Positions 47,832 to 60,638 of a DNA stretch of 64,000 bases are shown here, piece after piece. A program made the translations under genes and the position numbers. The first letter of the stretch is position 1. Every line of letters starts with the position of its first letter. Source of the stretch: Capitulum mitella (taxonomy: Eukaryota; Arthropoda; Thecostraca; Pollicipedomorpha; Pollicipedidae); assembly GCA_030062745.1 (NCBI GenBank), contig CP099849.1, positions 11,692,144-11,756,143 of the forward strand, in the 5' to 3' direction. Below the pieces are notes generated by a model, which saw nothing but the letters and a program-made list of their open reading frames with translations, searched no databases and was not told where the DNA came from.

Positions 47832-50800
47832 GTGAGTTTCGCCAGTTCGCAATCCCCTTCGGTCAGCTTTGGGAGGGGGCAGGCCCCGGCAGCGCGCACA
47901 TGAATATCCATTGCCCGCTAATGATACAGGTTCCATAGTGAGGTATGATTATGACTAGTTGTTGTGCGATGTGTTTTCCCTGCCGTCTGTGCTTAATTTC
48001 GCTGCGGTGAACCACCCCTTCCCGGATCTGCTATGTAATTTTATGGGAATCGCGTGGCGGGATTGGCGTGTTCAAAGCTGTGGTTTTGCATGGTGAGGTT
48101 TCGCGCGTGCAAATCCGAAGATACGTCCATGAGGACTCCATTTCGTATGCTGTTTGGCCCTTTTGCTTGGAATGCTGTTTCATATTACCCCAGCCCCGTC
48201 GTCCACAAATCTCTGTATAGCACATAAGGGAGTTGTGGTACTTCTGAATCGTTTCAGCGTCGGCGCGGCACCCAGGCCGGCCGCGCCAGTTGTAGCCCTC
48301 TCGCGGTTGAAACCGTGCTGGTTCAGGCGGAGCTGTCCTGTCCTGAACAGCCTGTCCGGCCTGCGCCGACCAGCGTGTTGTCACGCTGGCCAGAGCGTGG
48401 CCTGATCTAGATGCGGTCTGGCTGGAGCGTGACGCGTTTACCTAGCCGCAGACGACGCCGGCGGGCTGGGGCAAGGTCACGCCCGCGGGCGGTCAGGGTC
48501 AAGGTCACGCTGCTCTCCGCCTGATCCGACGTGGCGACAATCGAGACGGCAGCGGAACGCCCCGAGTCAAAGGACTAGAGCGGTCGAGCGGCATGTGTTC
48601 CCCTTAAGACCTGGTCGTCTCGGCTTTGTTTGGTCCGTAATATGGCGTAGCGCGTGCGAGCGACTGCTCCGGCGTGTCAGCTGGTTCTGATCTTTGGGCG
48701 GTCGTGTGGCTGCGCTAACTAGGCCGTTGCCGTGGGCTTCACTGGCGGGTACTGCGGAGCCAAGGTCGCGTTGCGGGCCTCATTAACGCGTAGCCTGGTG
48801 CTTTGATCAGCTACCATTTCAGGGCTGTTCTGCATTTTCTGGTCGTAAATGTCAATGTCAGGAAAATCGCGTGGGTAAACAGTCATGTTTCCCGGAAAAA
48901 TTATGTATGTCCCGCAGAACTGTGAAGTGAAGACGTGGCGTGTGTTTCAGTTCGGCTTTGAATGGAATTTTGACATCCTAGGACCGCGTGTTTTTTTTAT
49001 GACGATGGGCACCATGTTCATGGTAGTTACCGTCAGTCAAAACTTTTCGCTGTCTGTAGGAGGTTGAAATGTGTCATGACACACAGACTGGCTGGCGAGT
49101 TGCTCGGTATGATTTACTGTCGGCGAAGGAGAGCGCCGTTCAGCGATTGTAACGAGAACAAATGGTGAATGGCGCCAGATCGTGCTCGATGAAGCGCGGA
49201 AACAGGCCCACGAAACGTGTGAGAGCGGTACATTTGTCATTGGTAATGATACCGGGCTCGTGTCGCTGCATCCTCACCGGGAACTCTGACGTGATGTATC
49301 GGAGCCTTTAGGCAGCGGACTGAAGGCACCGAACACCAGCCCTGGTAGGCCTGATCAGCCGTTTTAAATCGCGTTTTCTGTTTTGGCCGTTTTGGCCGTT
49401 CGGACGGAGCATTTTTGGAACGTCACCAAGCTGCAGGTTAGTTTTTTCGTCTCCTTTGAAACCAATCACGGTATCTGGATCGTTGTCCAGTTAGTATTTG
49501 CCTATATGAATAGGGATCTGGAAACCTTCAAAGTGTTGCTAGGCTCCTGAGAATTGGTAAAGAATTAAAAACTTCCGAGGTTCAATCCATTCTCTCAAAT
49601 GGCGTCTTACTCTTTATCCGTATTCCTCCAGTGCTCCTCATGAAGTTCCGGCTGTCGGTATTTTAGCAGAGTTTCTTTTGTGCGATTCTTCACAACATTG
49701 CCACTGATTTCGGTGAACTAGTAATAGCTTGATTGTGTTTCTTATACTGGATTTTCCACAGCTCACCAAGGTTGAATGATTGTGGCACGCTCGCCGACTA
49801 TGATAGCACTATAACCGGCGTGACAATTTACATGCAGCGTACTTTCACGAAACAGAAAAAGTTCTGTCTGCATGGCTACAGTTCGTTTAAGCCGCGTGAC
49901 TGGCTTACACTTGAGTACCCCGTACCCCGTTCGAGGACTTTCTTGACCATTTTACCTGAAGCCTGTTTCGTCATTATGTTGTAAAGGAGTAATGCAATCC
50001 ACGAATTTACCAAAACTTAACCGGTGACTTTAGAGGGAAAATGCTGTTTATATGTGTCATCTCTGTTAATGCGTGTTGGTCTGCCCGAGACGCCTTGGCG
50101 TTTTAGTTCCAGCCAAATGCACATAGCATAGGTGTGGGATCGGAGGGGGCAGGGGACCGTATCCCCCACTTTTTCAGAACTGATTCTTGTTTAGTTTATT
50201 TTTGAGCTGTCTGAAACATGCGTTACGATTTACCCAGTCCAGCAGTAATCTACCTCAGTACCAAATGGATAAAATTATTTGCATTATGAAGCTACATTTG
50301 AATAGATTGCATGGAAAACTTATATATCTTACTAAAAAAAGAATATATGCCCTATACCACCATATACAATGGGAGTAAGATATTATGAGAAAAACTATAG
50401 CGTATCCTCTCACCTAAGCTATAGATTTTTAACCTAGCTGATAGTGTTGCCGGCTTCCCTCTTGAGCTAATGAGGGCATAGGCGAAGGAACGTGGGGGAA
50501 GGATTGGGTGGGCCCATTGCCCCCCCCGCCTCCTACTTTTCAAAGTTGGAGGGCCAGCATTGGTACCTGGCCCCCACTTTTCGGAATTACGAAAACACAT
50601 TGCAGCAGGTTATGTAAAAAATATATATTACAAGATAGATAATCAATTTTTGATATTACTTCACTCAGAATTAGAAAGAATTTTGGTTTTAAGCCAAGTT
50701 CATTTTCCTTCCCCACACTTTTTCAGGCCGTCGTAGCCTTGCACTTTCATTTTACACCATAAATGTCTCATCAAAAAGTAAAACTGGAGAATTCAACCGA

Positions 50801-51009
50801 TATTTCAGTAATGATAGCAAACACAAATTAATAGCCATAAGATATTTCTATTGCCTTGGTTATGCCCTCGGAGGATGGCGGGCCATCTTTATGGTTCCCC
50901 GAGGCTTCTACTGTATGACCGACGCTTGGCCTCCCTGGCCGTCCCGTGGCCACTCTGATCGACTCTCACACCCCTCCAGTTTGTCATTGGGTCCTTCTCC
51001 ACGTACCCA

Positions 51010-51417
51010 GAGCCTCTCCGGTGGTCTGTAAGACTCCGCTGCCCGTGTCCTGGCGATTCTCTGGTCGTCTCGGAGCCTCCTGCTGTCTCCGGGCCCTCCG
51101 CGATCGTCCCTGGAGCCTCTCCGGTGGTCTGTAAGACTCCGCTGCCCGTGTCCTGGCGATTCTCTGGTCGTCTCGGAGCCCTCCTACTGTCTCCGGGCCC
51201 TCCGCGATCGCCCCTGGAGCCTCTCCGGTCGTCTCTAAGACTCTGCTGCCCGTGTCCTGGCGATTCTCTGGTCGTCTCGGAGCCCGCCCTCTGTCTCCGG
51301 GCCCTCCGCGATCGTCCCTGGAGCCTCTCCGGTGGTCTCTAAGACTCCGTGTCCTGGCGATTCTCTGGTCGTCTCGGAGCCTCCTGCTGTCTCCGGGCCC
51401 TCCGCGATCGTCCCTGG
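51010..51417. repeat. 103-bp tandem repeat, about four copies
   Basis: The unit starts GAGCCTCTCCGGTGGTCTGT, passes through CTGGCGATTCTCTGGTCGTC, and ends GGGCCCTCCGCGATCGTCCCTG. Four copies of about 97-104 bp follow one another, with small indels (a missing CTGCTGCC in the last copy). The array lies inside the AT-rich island but is itself GC-rich. Confidence 0.9.
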
Positions 51418-53470
51418 AATCACTCCGACGGACTGTCATAGCCTCAGTCGTCCCCTGAGCCACTCTGCTTATACCTGAGGCGTCCCTGGCCGTCTCCGCC
51501 CACTGGGCTTCTCGTACCGTAACCTGAGGCTTCTCTGATCGCCTCTGGAGCTCCAGTGGTCCCGGTGCGATGTATTATATAGTCCCTGACCGGCCAGAGG
51601 GTTTCTCAGGGCGTCTCCAGGCTGTTCTGACCGACACTGGAGCCTGCGTGGTCAGCCAGGGGTTCCTCTGGAAGATATCCCAGTTGGGATATCTTCAGGG
51701 ACACGCTACCAACAATCTTCGGGGCCGTCGTAAACGGCTCCATAACCTCCCGTATCCGGGGCTTTCTTATGCACCCTCGGCCAGCTTTCTGAGCAGGGGT
51801 ACGCGTCCGGAGACATCCAGCATGAAACCCTCTCAGAACCACATCCCATTTCAGGCCTGCCTCGCGAGAACATTTTACACCCTTACTGCTTATACGGAAT
51901 GAGCGAATTATTTCGCTTAACGCTTTGTCACACGGTTGTTGGTTGTCGGACCATGTCATCCCCATGCCGGCCAGCAAAAATAATTTGGCCTCTGGCCTTC
52001 CCCACTTTTTTAAAAATGTTCCTACGATAGTGGTACATGGTTAACATTCTAGGCCCAGATATATTAGTAATTTTAAGTGACGAACATTGAACAACTTAGC
52101 ATACCACGCTATAAATGGGGCTTCTTGTCATATAAAATCACTATTCATAACTTATAACAGCTCATAACGCAGTGCAGGAAAATGCATGCAATTTGTTTTA
52201 AACTAAAGACGTGGCCACGTCCATTCAGGATAGTGTTGACTGGCATTACGATTGTTTTTCTGGTTGCCGAGGTAGATGCAGCGACGTGACTCTGTCATTA
52301 TATGGTTTCCAGAAGAAAAAAATAATGCGTAACAAGCAAGATAGGCGAATTGGCTTCAAGGTTTTGCGTCGTTGTGTGTACTGACATCGTTTTTTTTATG
52401 GTTTAAATGTTCAGCAAAATGTATGATCTTTCGGTGGGTGAGCAATGTTTACATTGCTTGCCATTGAAAGCCACTATTGCCTTCAAATTTTGTGAAGCGT
52501 ATTTGCAGGTCTCTTGTTCGAATAGGCATTTAGACTTGTTTTGACGCGCGTTGATATGTACGGAATCTGGAACAAGTTTCTGATAAGGAAATTTTCTACA
52601 GTGTGCAGTTACAGTCTTACCAGTAAACTCACCCCAGGGATATTAAAACTTTTGATGTTGATTTTGTGGCCTGTCGTATCACCTGCATTTTAACCAGGAG
52701 CCACATGATAATATAATATTGCGGCCTTAATGGCTGTAGTGATGAATTGTACCACATGACGCCGTGCTTGTATGCTGTCACCTGGTACTGGGCTGTAATG
52801 AGTCAGTTCTGGTATAACGAGTCGGTTTGTTCTCACGCATTTACAGTCTCCGAAAAGCGCTGAATCGCTCGGCAGTGTGCCAGGACGCCATCCGGGAATC
52901 AGCTGCTCAAGCACCCAACAAGCGTTTCTGCTTAAGTTATCTGCGGAAAGGGCGGTTTCGCAGGATGGAATACAATCATGAAAACGATTAAATACGTTTT
53001 GTAGAGTGTCTACGTTTTATGACAACCGAAATCTGTAGCCACTTGATTGCAGGAACTTGCGTTATACATCACCGGTACCATAGCCGGATAGGCGGGACGT
53101 TTTTTTTTGCCAGGTTGCTGGACAAAAAGGAAAGACATACACGCAGTATTCCAGCAGCCGACTTGCGCTGCCGCTGACACTGTGCACGGTGTCCGCCCAT
53201 TCTGGCGTCTTCGGTCCTGCAGAGGGCGCGTGCGCGCTGCGGTGGCCAGCAGTTGTGCTGTTCGTGGCTCCGCGCCGCGTATGTTGGGCCGGCCAGCGTC
53301 CTATGCGGCGTTTCTCGTGCCGCCCGCCGGCGTCCCCGCGCCTCCGCCGCGTCCGGCCGGACAGCTGGGCCGACGGGAAGTGAAGTCGCGAACGTGGTCC
53401 CCGGCTGCGCCCCCCGCCGGGGAGAAAAGCACCGAGGCCGGTCAGCAGCCGAGCTGTGCTGCGTTGAGGT

Positions 53471-53616
53471 GGACTGGGCTGGACTGGGTTGGGTTGGGTT
53501 GGGCTGGGCTGGACTGGGCTGGACTGGACTGGACTGGACTGGACTGGACTGGACTGGACTGGACTGGGCTAGGCTGGGTTGGGCTGGGCCGGGCCGGGCC
53601 GGGCCGGGCCGGGCCG
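53471..53616. repeat. Pentamer microsatellite (GGACT/GGGCT/GGGTT/GGGCC)
   Basis: About 29 five-base units run head to tail, grading from mixed GGACT and GGGTT through a pure GGACT block to GGGCC. Variant units are clustered, which suggests local slippage. It sits about 490 bp upstream of par-3 exon 4. Confidence 0.93.
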
Positions 53617-54103
53617 ACCGGACGCTGCCGTGTGGGACCGGACTCGTATGTTGGACTCAGTCGGTTGAGGCCGGCCTGGAGTTGGCCGTGCAGGGTTGAT
53701 TCGGCTCGGGTTAAGAGAGATTCGAGCCCGCCGCAGGTCGCTGCCGACGACGGAGGTCCCGTTCGGCGCAGCAGCTGACCCCGCTGAGTTGAGCCAGTCC
53801 AGTGGTAGGGCTGAGCGGCAGGTCCTTCCGAAATGTAACATCGCTCTTACCAGGACAGCAAAAAGACTGTTCACACAGCGCACTACTGTGACAGAAGTGT
53901 GCGATTTGAAAGTTAACGTCACTCTTTCGTAGCGTCCCACTGTGTCGGCAAGCGTCGGATCGCCTGCCGTTGTCAGTTGCCGGGCGTCGCCTGCGCCGCG
54001 CCTGGCCACCATCCTGTGCCCTCTGTCCAGCCGAGTGGTGTGTGGCGGCCGTGCTGCAGAGGTGCGCTGCCCGTCTGACCGGCTGTGGCCGCCCCGCCGG
54101 CAG

Positions 54104-54250
54104 GTGCGGAGGGGCAGCGAGCCGGCCCTGAACCAGATCTGCCCGCTGCCCCAGTTCCCGCCGGCCGCCAGTCGCGCCGACGCCAGCAAACGCTGGTCGG
54201 CCGCCCCCATCATCGACGACGACGCGCAGGCCGGCTCGACGCTGCTCAAG
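54104..54250 (+). CDS. par-3: par-3 exon 4: linker with the VRRGSEPALN and KRWSAAP motifs
   Basis: Forty-nine codons lie between GCCGGCAG and AAG|GTCGGT: VRRGSEPALNQI, a Pro-rich stretch, ADASKRWSAAPIIDDD and AQAGSTLLK. In Bazooka the same segment reads with RRSSDP and NKRWSAA motifs; vertebrate PARD3 also carries VRRSSDPAL and a following RWS. These basic Ser-containing motifs lie between CR1 and PDZ1, and I infer that they may be phosphorylated. Phase 0 at both ends fits exons 3 and 5. The donor GTCGGT is weaker than those of the other exons. Confidence 0.92.
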
Positions 54251-56569
54251 GTCGGTACCGGCGGCTGGGTCGCGGGCGGGAACGGGCCGTTGAGCTGGGC
54301 TGGGGTTTCGCGCGAGTGCTGCCACAATCAGGTGTGATTTATTTGACAGCGTTGTTGATGGCGTGAGGCAGTACGCTGCAAGCAGGCTGTAACTGCATTG
54401 CGAAAGTGAAACCGTGCTTTGCTGGCGTCAGCGCGGCCTGTTTAGTTGGCGGTTTGCGCGAGTCAGACTGGGCGGGTCGCCCGACCCTCGCAGTCCGCTT
54501 CCCACTCCGCTGTCTTTGAACGGGACTCCGGTCGGCGAAATGCGGGGCCGGCCTTCTGCCACCGGTCCGCGGTGAAACCAGGCCCGGCGGTCGGCCGCCG
54601 CTCCCCGCCGTGACGTCAGGGCCGCGTCAGCCCGGCCGCACTGATCGGCCGCCTCTGAGAGCTCTGTGTGCTGGGCCGCTGTCCCCGAGGCGGCTGTCTG
54701 GGTCCTGCCGGGTCGGTATCGAGGCGGGCTGATGGTGCCGGCGACTGATGGCGGCCGGCTGCGTGGCTGCACGGGCCGGGCTGTTTGACATTCTGCGGCC
54801 GCCGCTGCTGGCCGTGCGCGTTGCATCACGGAACGCCGCCGGCGGCCGGCAGATTTTCGGAACGAGGTCGGTCGAGCGCCCGGGCGCGGCCGGCGAACTG
54901 GAACTGCACCGCGCCGGCGCCCCTTGCCTGCCACCTGCAGACAACAACAGCCGGTTCTGGTGGCTGATCGTGCGCCGCGGTTGTGGCGCTGAGGCTTTGG
55001 CCGTCTTCGGCCCGGCTGAGCCTCGTGGTCGGAACCGCACGGGACAGTCACGGCCGTGGACGGATTTTTTTCGGCCGGAAGTCACTGCCGGACGACGGAA
55101 GTGATCACGGCGCCCAGTCCGTGACGCACGACAGACGTCGTCACGACGGAAGTGATCACCCCGTGACGCACGGTAGACGTCGTCACGCTGCAGGCGCGCC
55201 CCGAATGTCTTGGGTCCGGCGTTCGGCGTATTTCGGCTAAGTTCGCCGTCGCTCGGGCGGTTTGGCGGGGGCGGACGGCTCTGCAGCGTTGGCCGTTCGT
55301 GGCGGAGGCGGCAGTCGTGTACGGCCGGTGACCAGTGATGGTGGTCGCCTGATCGCTGTTGAATTGGCGTGGCATCGCTCGGCTGGGCAGGTGTCAGTCG
55401 ACGCGCCGTGCGCAGTCGGCTGGTAGTGTTCCGTAAGTGGCTCCCGGGAGGTTGGGTCCCGCTCCGGCTCGTCGCTCAGCCGGACCGGTTCGGTTTTGCG
55501 TGGTTGCTGCCGACGTCGACGCCTGGCCGGGCCGGCGGCAGGAAGCCATGTCCGGACGGACGGTCCGTGCCATGTCGGCATGGTCCCTGCCGACCGGGCG
55601 GCGCTCGGCCGCGTCAGGTCAGGCCGTAGTCGGTCTGGACGTCCGCCGGCTCAGGGCGGCCATGAGCTCCAGCAGAGAGCCGATCTGGCCTGAGGAGGCA
55701 GGTTCCGGTGACGCGAGCTCGCGGGGTCGGTTGAGTGTCCCAGCGATCGTAGCCTGACGTTTCTCCCCACGGACCCGGACCTCAGCCGAGCTCTGGACGT
55801 ATCCGGCCACGTGCTCCGTGCTCATGGCACGTGTTTCCGGGCGGAGCCGACGCCTGGATACGTGTGCCGTTTTTGTGCGGCGACTGGCCAGGTTTTGTGG
55901 CGGTGGGCCGGGCTGGGGATGGCCACACGATAGAGGCCCGGCAGTGAAAGCTGCGCCCCAGCAGCAAGGACGCCTGATCTACGGTGGCATCAGGGTTTTT
56001 GCGGCGCGGTGATTTCAGTTTAGTGCGGCTTTCGTCCATTGGTGCGCAGTATTGACCTCTCAGAACGGCCAGTTCGACCTAAAACAGGCTCAGAAACGGT
56101 CTCATTTCGCCTCACGTCCATCCTGAGATCTCTTCGTTTTCGCTTGATGATCGGATAAGAACGGGTGACGTAATTACTAGATGTGTCATTGATCCTCTGA
56201 CGTGGACTTTCGACGTGATGTTGGGCTTTGTGGCTGGGCGTTTTGAAGTTTTCAGGCCTGCCTGCAACTGCGCTACACTGCAGACTTGTTCTGAATCATT
56301 GATCGTCTATTCGGTGGATTGCGGTCATGATAGCGCAACGTTTGGGTGAGAATCATCAGACAGTGACTTGTGCTTTATAACTTGCGGGAACGAATGGTTC
56401 CGTTTAGGTGTTGGTGACCTGTTCAGCACTGGTATTTTACGTGTGCGGGGACCCGTCATGATCTGGTATGGCCATTCATGAGCTGGACATAAACAAGCAG
56501 CATTGTACGTATACGATGTACATTACACAGAACGCAGGGAGCTGCCATAGTTCAGAAAAGTTAACGTCA

Positions 56570-57796
56570 TGATGCAACGACTGCAAAAAGTTTGAAAGCG
56601 GCATGGGTAAAACGTTACTTAGAGCAACCACAAGCCAAGTGGCGACCGGCCGTCACACATGTGCTCTCTATGCAAGGAGTCACATCAGCATTTGAGTGCT
56701 GTTCGGACGACAAGGAAATAGAAATGCACATAAAAAGCGTGTTTTGGAGGGAAACTGCCAAAGCCTGGAGAGCAGCAACTATGCTAATTGATTTAGAGGC
56801 CGGAGAAATATTAAGCCAGGTCCTGTGTCTCAATGAACACATTTGTCTTAAGCGCCACTCTGCTATTCCTCAGACAAGGCTGCAACAAATCGGCATTGTA
56901 CGGCTAAAAGACATACGATTTTGACCGCAGAAAGCTCCTTACCCCCAACCAGATGGCAGCCAAATGCGAAATCCACCCGATGCACGGCCTTGGTCTGTTG
57001 CTATCGTTGCCAGCTGAGTGGAGGCGCAAATTAGAAAGGCACAAGCCGAGAGTACCCGTAGAAAACAAGGCCATAGAAGACATCCACAATTTGCCAAAAT
57101 GTGCCAAATGGTCATACTGTAAGATATCCGCCGTGGAATCGCCGAGAAAGTTACAAGAACGCTGGATTTACGAACTGCGATTAGGCCCGAATTATTGGAC
57201 AAACGTCCATACTAGGATTTATAAAACTACTGACGACAGAACGTTAAGATGACTACAGTTTAGATGTGTCCACATGATTCTATCTGCCAACAGGTTTCTT
57301 TATATATATGGCCTTAGAGAATCAGACAAATGCTGCTTTTGTCCCATGTACATTGGAAGCATCTTGCATCGTTTCTGGTACTGTCCCAGAAGTCGCTTTT
57401 TTTGGAGAATGTGTTCCAATTTGCTTAATGTTCTAGCTTTGGGCGGAAGTGATGTCATCCTTCGGAGTCAGCCGGTCAGCCTGGTCCGCAGACAATTTGA
57501 ATGATACTGCTAGGAAAAGCATATATATGGGAGTGCAGAGCAAAATACAGTCCCCAACGTGCGCGTCTTTGTCAGGAAGGTACTGCAATATCACAAAATC
57601 GAGAAATACATTAGTAGTCACGCAGCGCTGTGCGCTTATTGATGATGTCTATCAGATGTCTATATCTATGTGTTCGATGACAATGAGTATCTGGAATGTC
57701 AGGTGGCGCCAGTCTTGTGGTTGCTGTTGGCGGTGGGCGTCTGCTTGTGGTAGTGTGCTATGAGATGGAAAATAAATAGTCATGCTATAAAAAAAC
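56570..57796 (+). mobile_element. 5'-truncated L1/Tx1-type LINE, 3' end of ORF2
   Basis: The remains of the C-terminal part of a LINE ORF2 can be read across several frames: LKAAWVKRYLEQPQAKW, then ERWIYELRLGPNYW, then RFLYIYGLRESDKC. These lead into a cysteine motif, C-x2-C-x8-H-x4-C (about 57328-57390), which is the classic C-terminal zinc-knuckle-like motif of L1-superfamily elements. W-V-K-R followed by K-W is typical of the Tx1/L1 group. Stops (for instance after TLR at 57249) and frame changes show that it is dead. An AATAAA (57771-57776) and an A-run just after it mark the 3' end. It lies in par-3 intron 4 in the sense orientation. Confidence 0.8.
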
Positions 57797-58735
57797 ACCG
57801 ATGCAAAACCTGATTGTTAGAAAAGTCCCATGGCGGCGCCGTGGCGCAGTTTTGTTGAACTTTCATGCACGCATGCCAGTCTAATGACGGAGTGAATGTG
57901 AGGCGCCTAGTCCTTCGGGTCGTGCCTCGTGCATGCACGGCCTGCAGTCGGGAAAATCTGTCGCCTCGCGTGAAAGCTGAGTATGATGCGTTGCATGGCT
58001 GATGTTGACGCAGAGTTTGAGTGATTTTCGCCCGGGGGAGTCTGGGGTTTCCCGGCAGAAGGCCCTCTTGCCACATGGTGCGTGCGGAATTTAAAATGAC
58101 TGTTACTTCCTGCGGGCACGCACACTCCATCCTCTGCCGTTTGTCGACATCAGGTCCGGTCGACGTCGGCATGGCGTCATGAGAGCTGAGCCGCCTCCCC
58201 GCTGCCGGACCTCTCTCCGCGGCGCTGTCCGACCGACCTCCGTGACCGACGCGTCACGTGACGCCGCGTCACGCGCCGTCACTGGGCGGCATCAGCTGTC
58301 GAAAGCCCGTCTGTCGACCGTTTTTTTTTGCCTGCTGCCGGCTGCGCGAGACAGCCCGGTGAACGATCACGTCCGGCTGCGGCCGGCTCTCTGCCGGCAG
58401 CCATGACTCAGCCAGAGTCTCGGCTGGCGGCCTGTCGTGAGGCGCCGGCTGGCCGGGCCGTCCTGTCCCGTCCCGACCCGGCCACGGCGCCGACCCGTCC
58501 CGGCGGCTGACGCGGCAGGAGACCGGGGGGAACTGGACACTCAGCCCGCTCTCCTCAAGCCTGGTCACCAGGATGTGTCGCCTGTTGTTTTCGGTCTTGT
58601 GATAGGGGCATTCCGCCGTTTGTTCTGGATAGTTGGAGCTCTCCCGTCCCGTTTTATGGGTCGCCGAGCGCGGTCAGGCAAGTGCGGCTGGTCTGATAAG
58701 GAGCAATGCCGCCACCGGCTCTCAGATTCTCTCAG

Positions 58736-58792
58736 ACGCCAGCTGAGCCGCCGAACGTGTCTGTACCGTTGGTCGATTCGAGCGGCCGAGAG
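58736..58792 (+). CDS. Possible optional par-3 exon (19 codons)
   Basis: After CTCAGATTCTCTCAG there are 57 nt (TPAEPPNVSVPLVDSSGRE) before a donor-like GAG|GTAGGA. Both ends are phase 0, so it could be inserted between exons 4 and 5 without changing the frame. The residues look like a linker and match no homologue I can recall, and the open frame continues past the donor, so the evidence is only splice-site shape. Confidence 0.2.
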
Positions 58793-59596
58793 GTAGGAAT
58801 TTCCACGCCTCCCAACGAGGCGGGAAACAGCGCGGCCGACATCCGCGGACCGAACGGCGGCGAGGGCGACGGCTCGCTGATGGTCGGACGGAAGGCGGCG
58901 GCCGACCGAGCGCTGATGGTCCGGGCGGCGTCGGCCCGTCTGATGGACGCCGGATACGGGCCCGGTCTGTCGACGGCCGGCCGCCGCCGGCCCGGCCACC
59001 GCCGCCACTCTCGTGCGGGAGCCCGGGCCCGGTGCCGGGGAAGGTTAAGTCTGTTTGGTCGGCCGGGTCCGAACCCGGTGCGCGCTGTCTAAAATTCAGT
59101 AGGTTGATCCCTTTGCTGCTGTGTTTACGGCCTGTCAGGTCGACTGGTGGCCGTTGGTCTAGTGACCGCTGCCTGCGGTGCCCGTTTATCTGTTACATTC
59201 CGTTTCGTCAGATTCTTCCCACGAGTTCTGTCTCCAGGTTCGCGTGTGCCGCAGTTTTGTTCTTGTTTTTCCTCACCACTCCCGCCGTGCCGATGCATCC
59301 CTGAGGCTCCCCTCATTTGCGTCTGTCCCCGCGAACTCTCGCATCCTCCCCCGTCCGCGGTTCCCCCTGTCGGCTGTTCTAGTGCTGCAGGCTCGGAATG
59401 GACGGTACAGTAGGTTGCAATTGCGGCTGCTGCAGCTACAGTTTCGTTTGATGAGTCGGTCTCCAGGGCATGCCGTTAGTCGCTTTTTTCCGACGGCTCG
59501 CTCTGCGTCGGCGCCGGGGGTTAACTAAACAGCGACGCGTCTACTCGGGAACCAGGACTCAGCCGTGTCCCGGTGTCTGTCGAACGGTGCATCGAA

Positions 59597-59820
59597 TCCT
59601 GGCGGAGGACCCTGCTCGACACGTCGGATCCCGGCGGAGGACCCTGCTCGACACGTGGAGTCCCGGCGGAGGACCCTGCTCGACACGTCGGACCCCGGCG
59701 GAGGACGCTGCTCGACACGGCGGACCCCGGCGGAGGACCCTGCTCGACACGTCGGACCCCGGCGGAGGACCCTGCTCGACACGTCGGATCCCGGCGGAGG
59801 ACCGGGCGGAACACGTCGGC
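59597..59820. repeat. 32-bp minisatellite, about seven copies
   Basis: The unit is CCCGGCGGAGGACCCTGCTC followed by GACACGTCGGAC/T. Because 32 is not a multiple of three, the reading frame rotates at each copy, yet both strands stay open, giving long artefactual frames through 59470-60100. Confidence 0.93.
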
Positions 59821-60492
59821 GGACACCGGCTGGAATGCGATATCCTTCCCAGGGTGGGCGCGGCGCGGGTCGGCGACCCTCTTTCATTTCGGTCGCTAAT
59901 GGTACGGCCGTGAATGCTAATGAGACGCCATGATGACGGGCCGCGGCGGCCAGTGTCAAGTCGACACATCCGGACCCGGAGCGGAGGCGGCTTCTTCCGC
60001 CGCTCAGCCGCCGCCTGATCCCTGTCGGAATGCGGGCTTGACGTGAAAAGTTTGGCGGACTTAGTTGTCGGAAGGTCGGCGGACGTTGGTCAGATGCCAT
60101 CGGATGAAACGCACTGGCCTCTGTCGTTTGTCAGATGCGTGTGCGTGTACGCACAAAATGTAGACGCAGCGAAATGTTGTGGTGTTTAGTGTAGGGAGAA
60201 GGTTGTGTCCTAAGATGAAATAAGATTGCACTAATTTTTATAATTTGTAGTGGTGAAATGAAATGGAAGGTTACATCACATGTTATTATGTATGTACTGA
60301 GTGAATTCAGATCATTCCGTGCGTGGAATTGTTTCCCACTACTCTACCGAGGTGGTTCATGCCTTGTTCTGCTTGGTCAAAGTGCCCAGAGCAACCAAAA
60401 ACCGTTCCCAAAATACTTTTTTGTGGCCGGGCAGCACCGTGTACACCGCGACAGGCTGTGGCTGTCTGTGACCGGGTGCCTCTGCCCGACAG

Positions 60493-60638
60493 ACGGCCAG
60501 CTGTGACCCTCTGACGCCGCCCGGCGAGCGGGGCGAGCCCTCTGGCGACGACAGGGAGCGGCTCACGCTGCCCCGGCTGGCGCGCGACTCCAACCGGCTC
60601 TCGATGCAGATCCTCGGCAATAGCGACGCCATGTGGAG
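60493..60638 (+). CDS. par-3: par-3 exon 5: linker with the RLSMQILG motif
   Basis: Following GCCTCTGCCCGACAG, 48 codons plus two bases read TASCDPLTPPGERGEPSGDD, RERLTLPRLARDSNRLSMQI and LGNSDAMW, then AG before the donor GTGAGT. RLSMQ(F/I)LG just ahead of a W-(A/M)-E-A-A segment is characteristic of arthropod Bazooka proteins, upstream of PDZ1. The phase-0 start fits exon 4. A second possible acceptor at 60500 would need a different upstream phase, so I chose 60493. The phase-2 end needs an exon that begins with one completing base. Confidence 0.85.

Larger units (their letters stand above)
47832..54103 (+). other. par-3 intron 3 (about 6.3 kb) with an AT-rich island
   Basis: The intron begins GTGAGT and ends GCCCCGCCGGCAG. 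From about 49.4 to 53.1 kb the sequence is AT-rich, with repeat-like C-rich motifs of the CCCCCACTTTTTC kind (50160, 50568, 50709 and 51988), which look like scraps of a transposon family. It also holds the 103-bp array at 51010 and the pentamer array at 53471. No coding sequence was recognised. Confidence 0.8.
54251..60492 (+). other. par-3 intron 4 (about 6.2 kb)
   Basis: The intron contains a truncated L1/Tx1-type LINE in the sense orientation (about 56570-57796), a 32-bp minisatellite (59597-59820), and a possible small exon (58736-58792). The remainder is GC-rich, with open frames that I attribute to composition. Confidence 0.8.

Noticed and set aside
53471-53616. GGGTT-containing array as an interstitial telomere
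   Set aside because: Most units are GGACT, GGGCT or GGGCC. The arthropod telomere unit is TTAGG, and no run of it is present.
59470-60100. Open frames with RRTLLDT and PGGGPCSTRR repeats
   Set aside because: They come from a 32-bp minisatellite whose frame rotates at each copy, a repeat artefact and not a protein.
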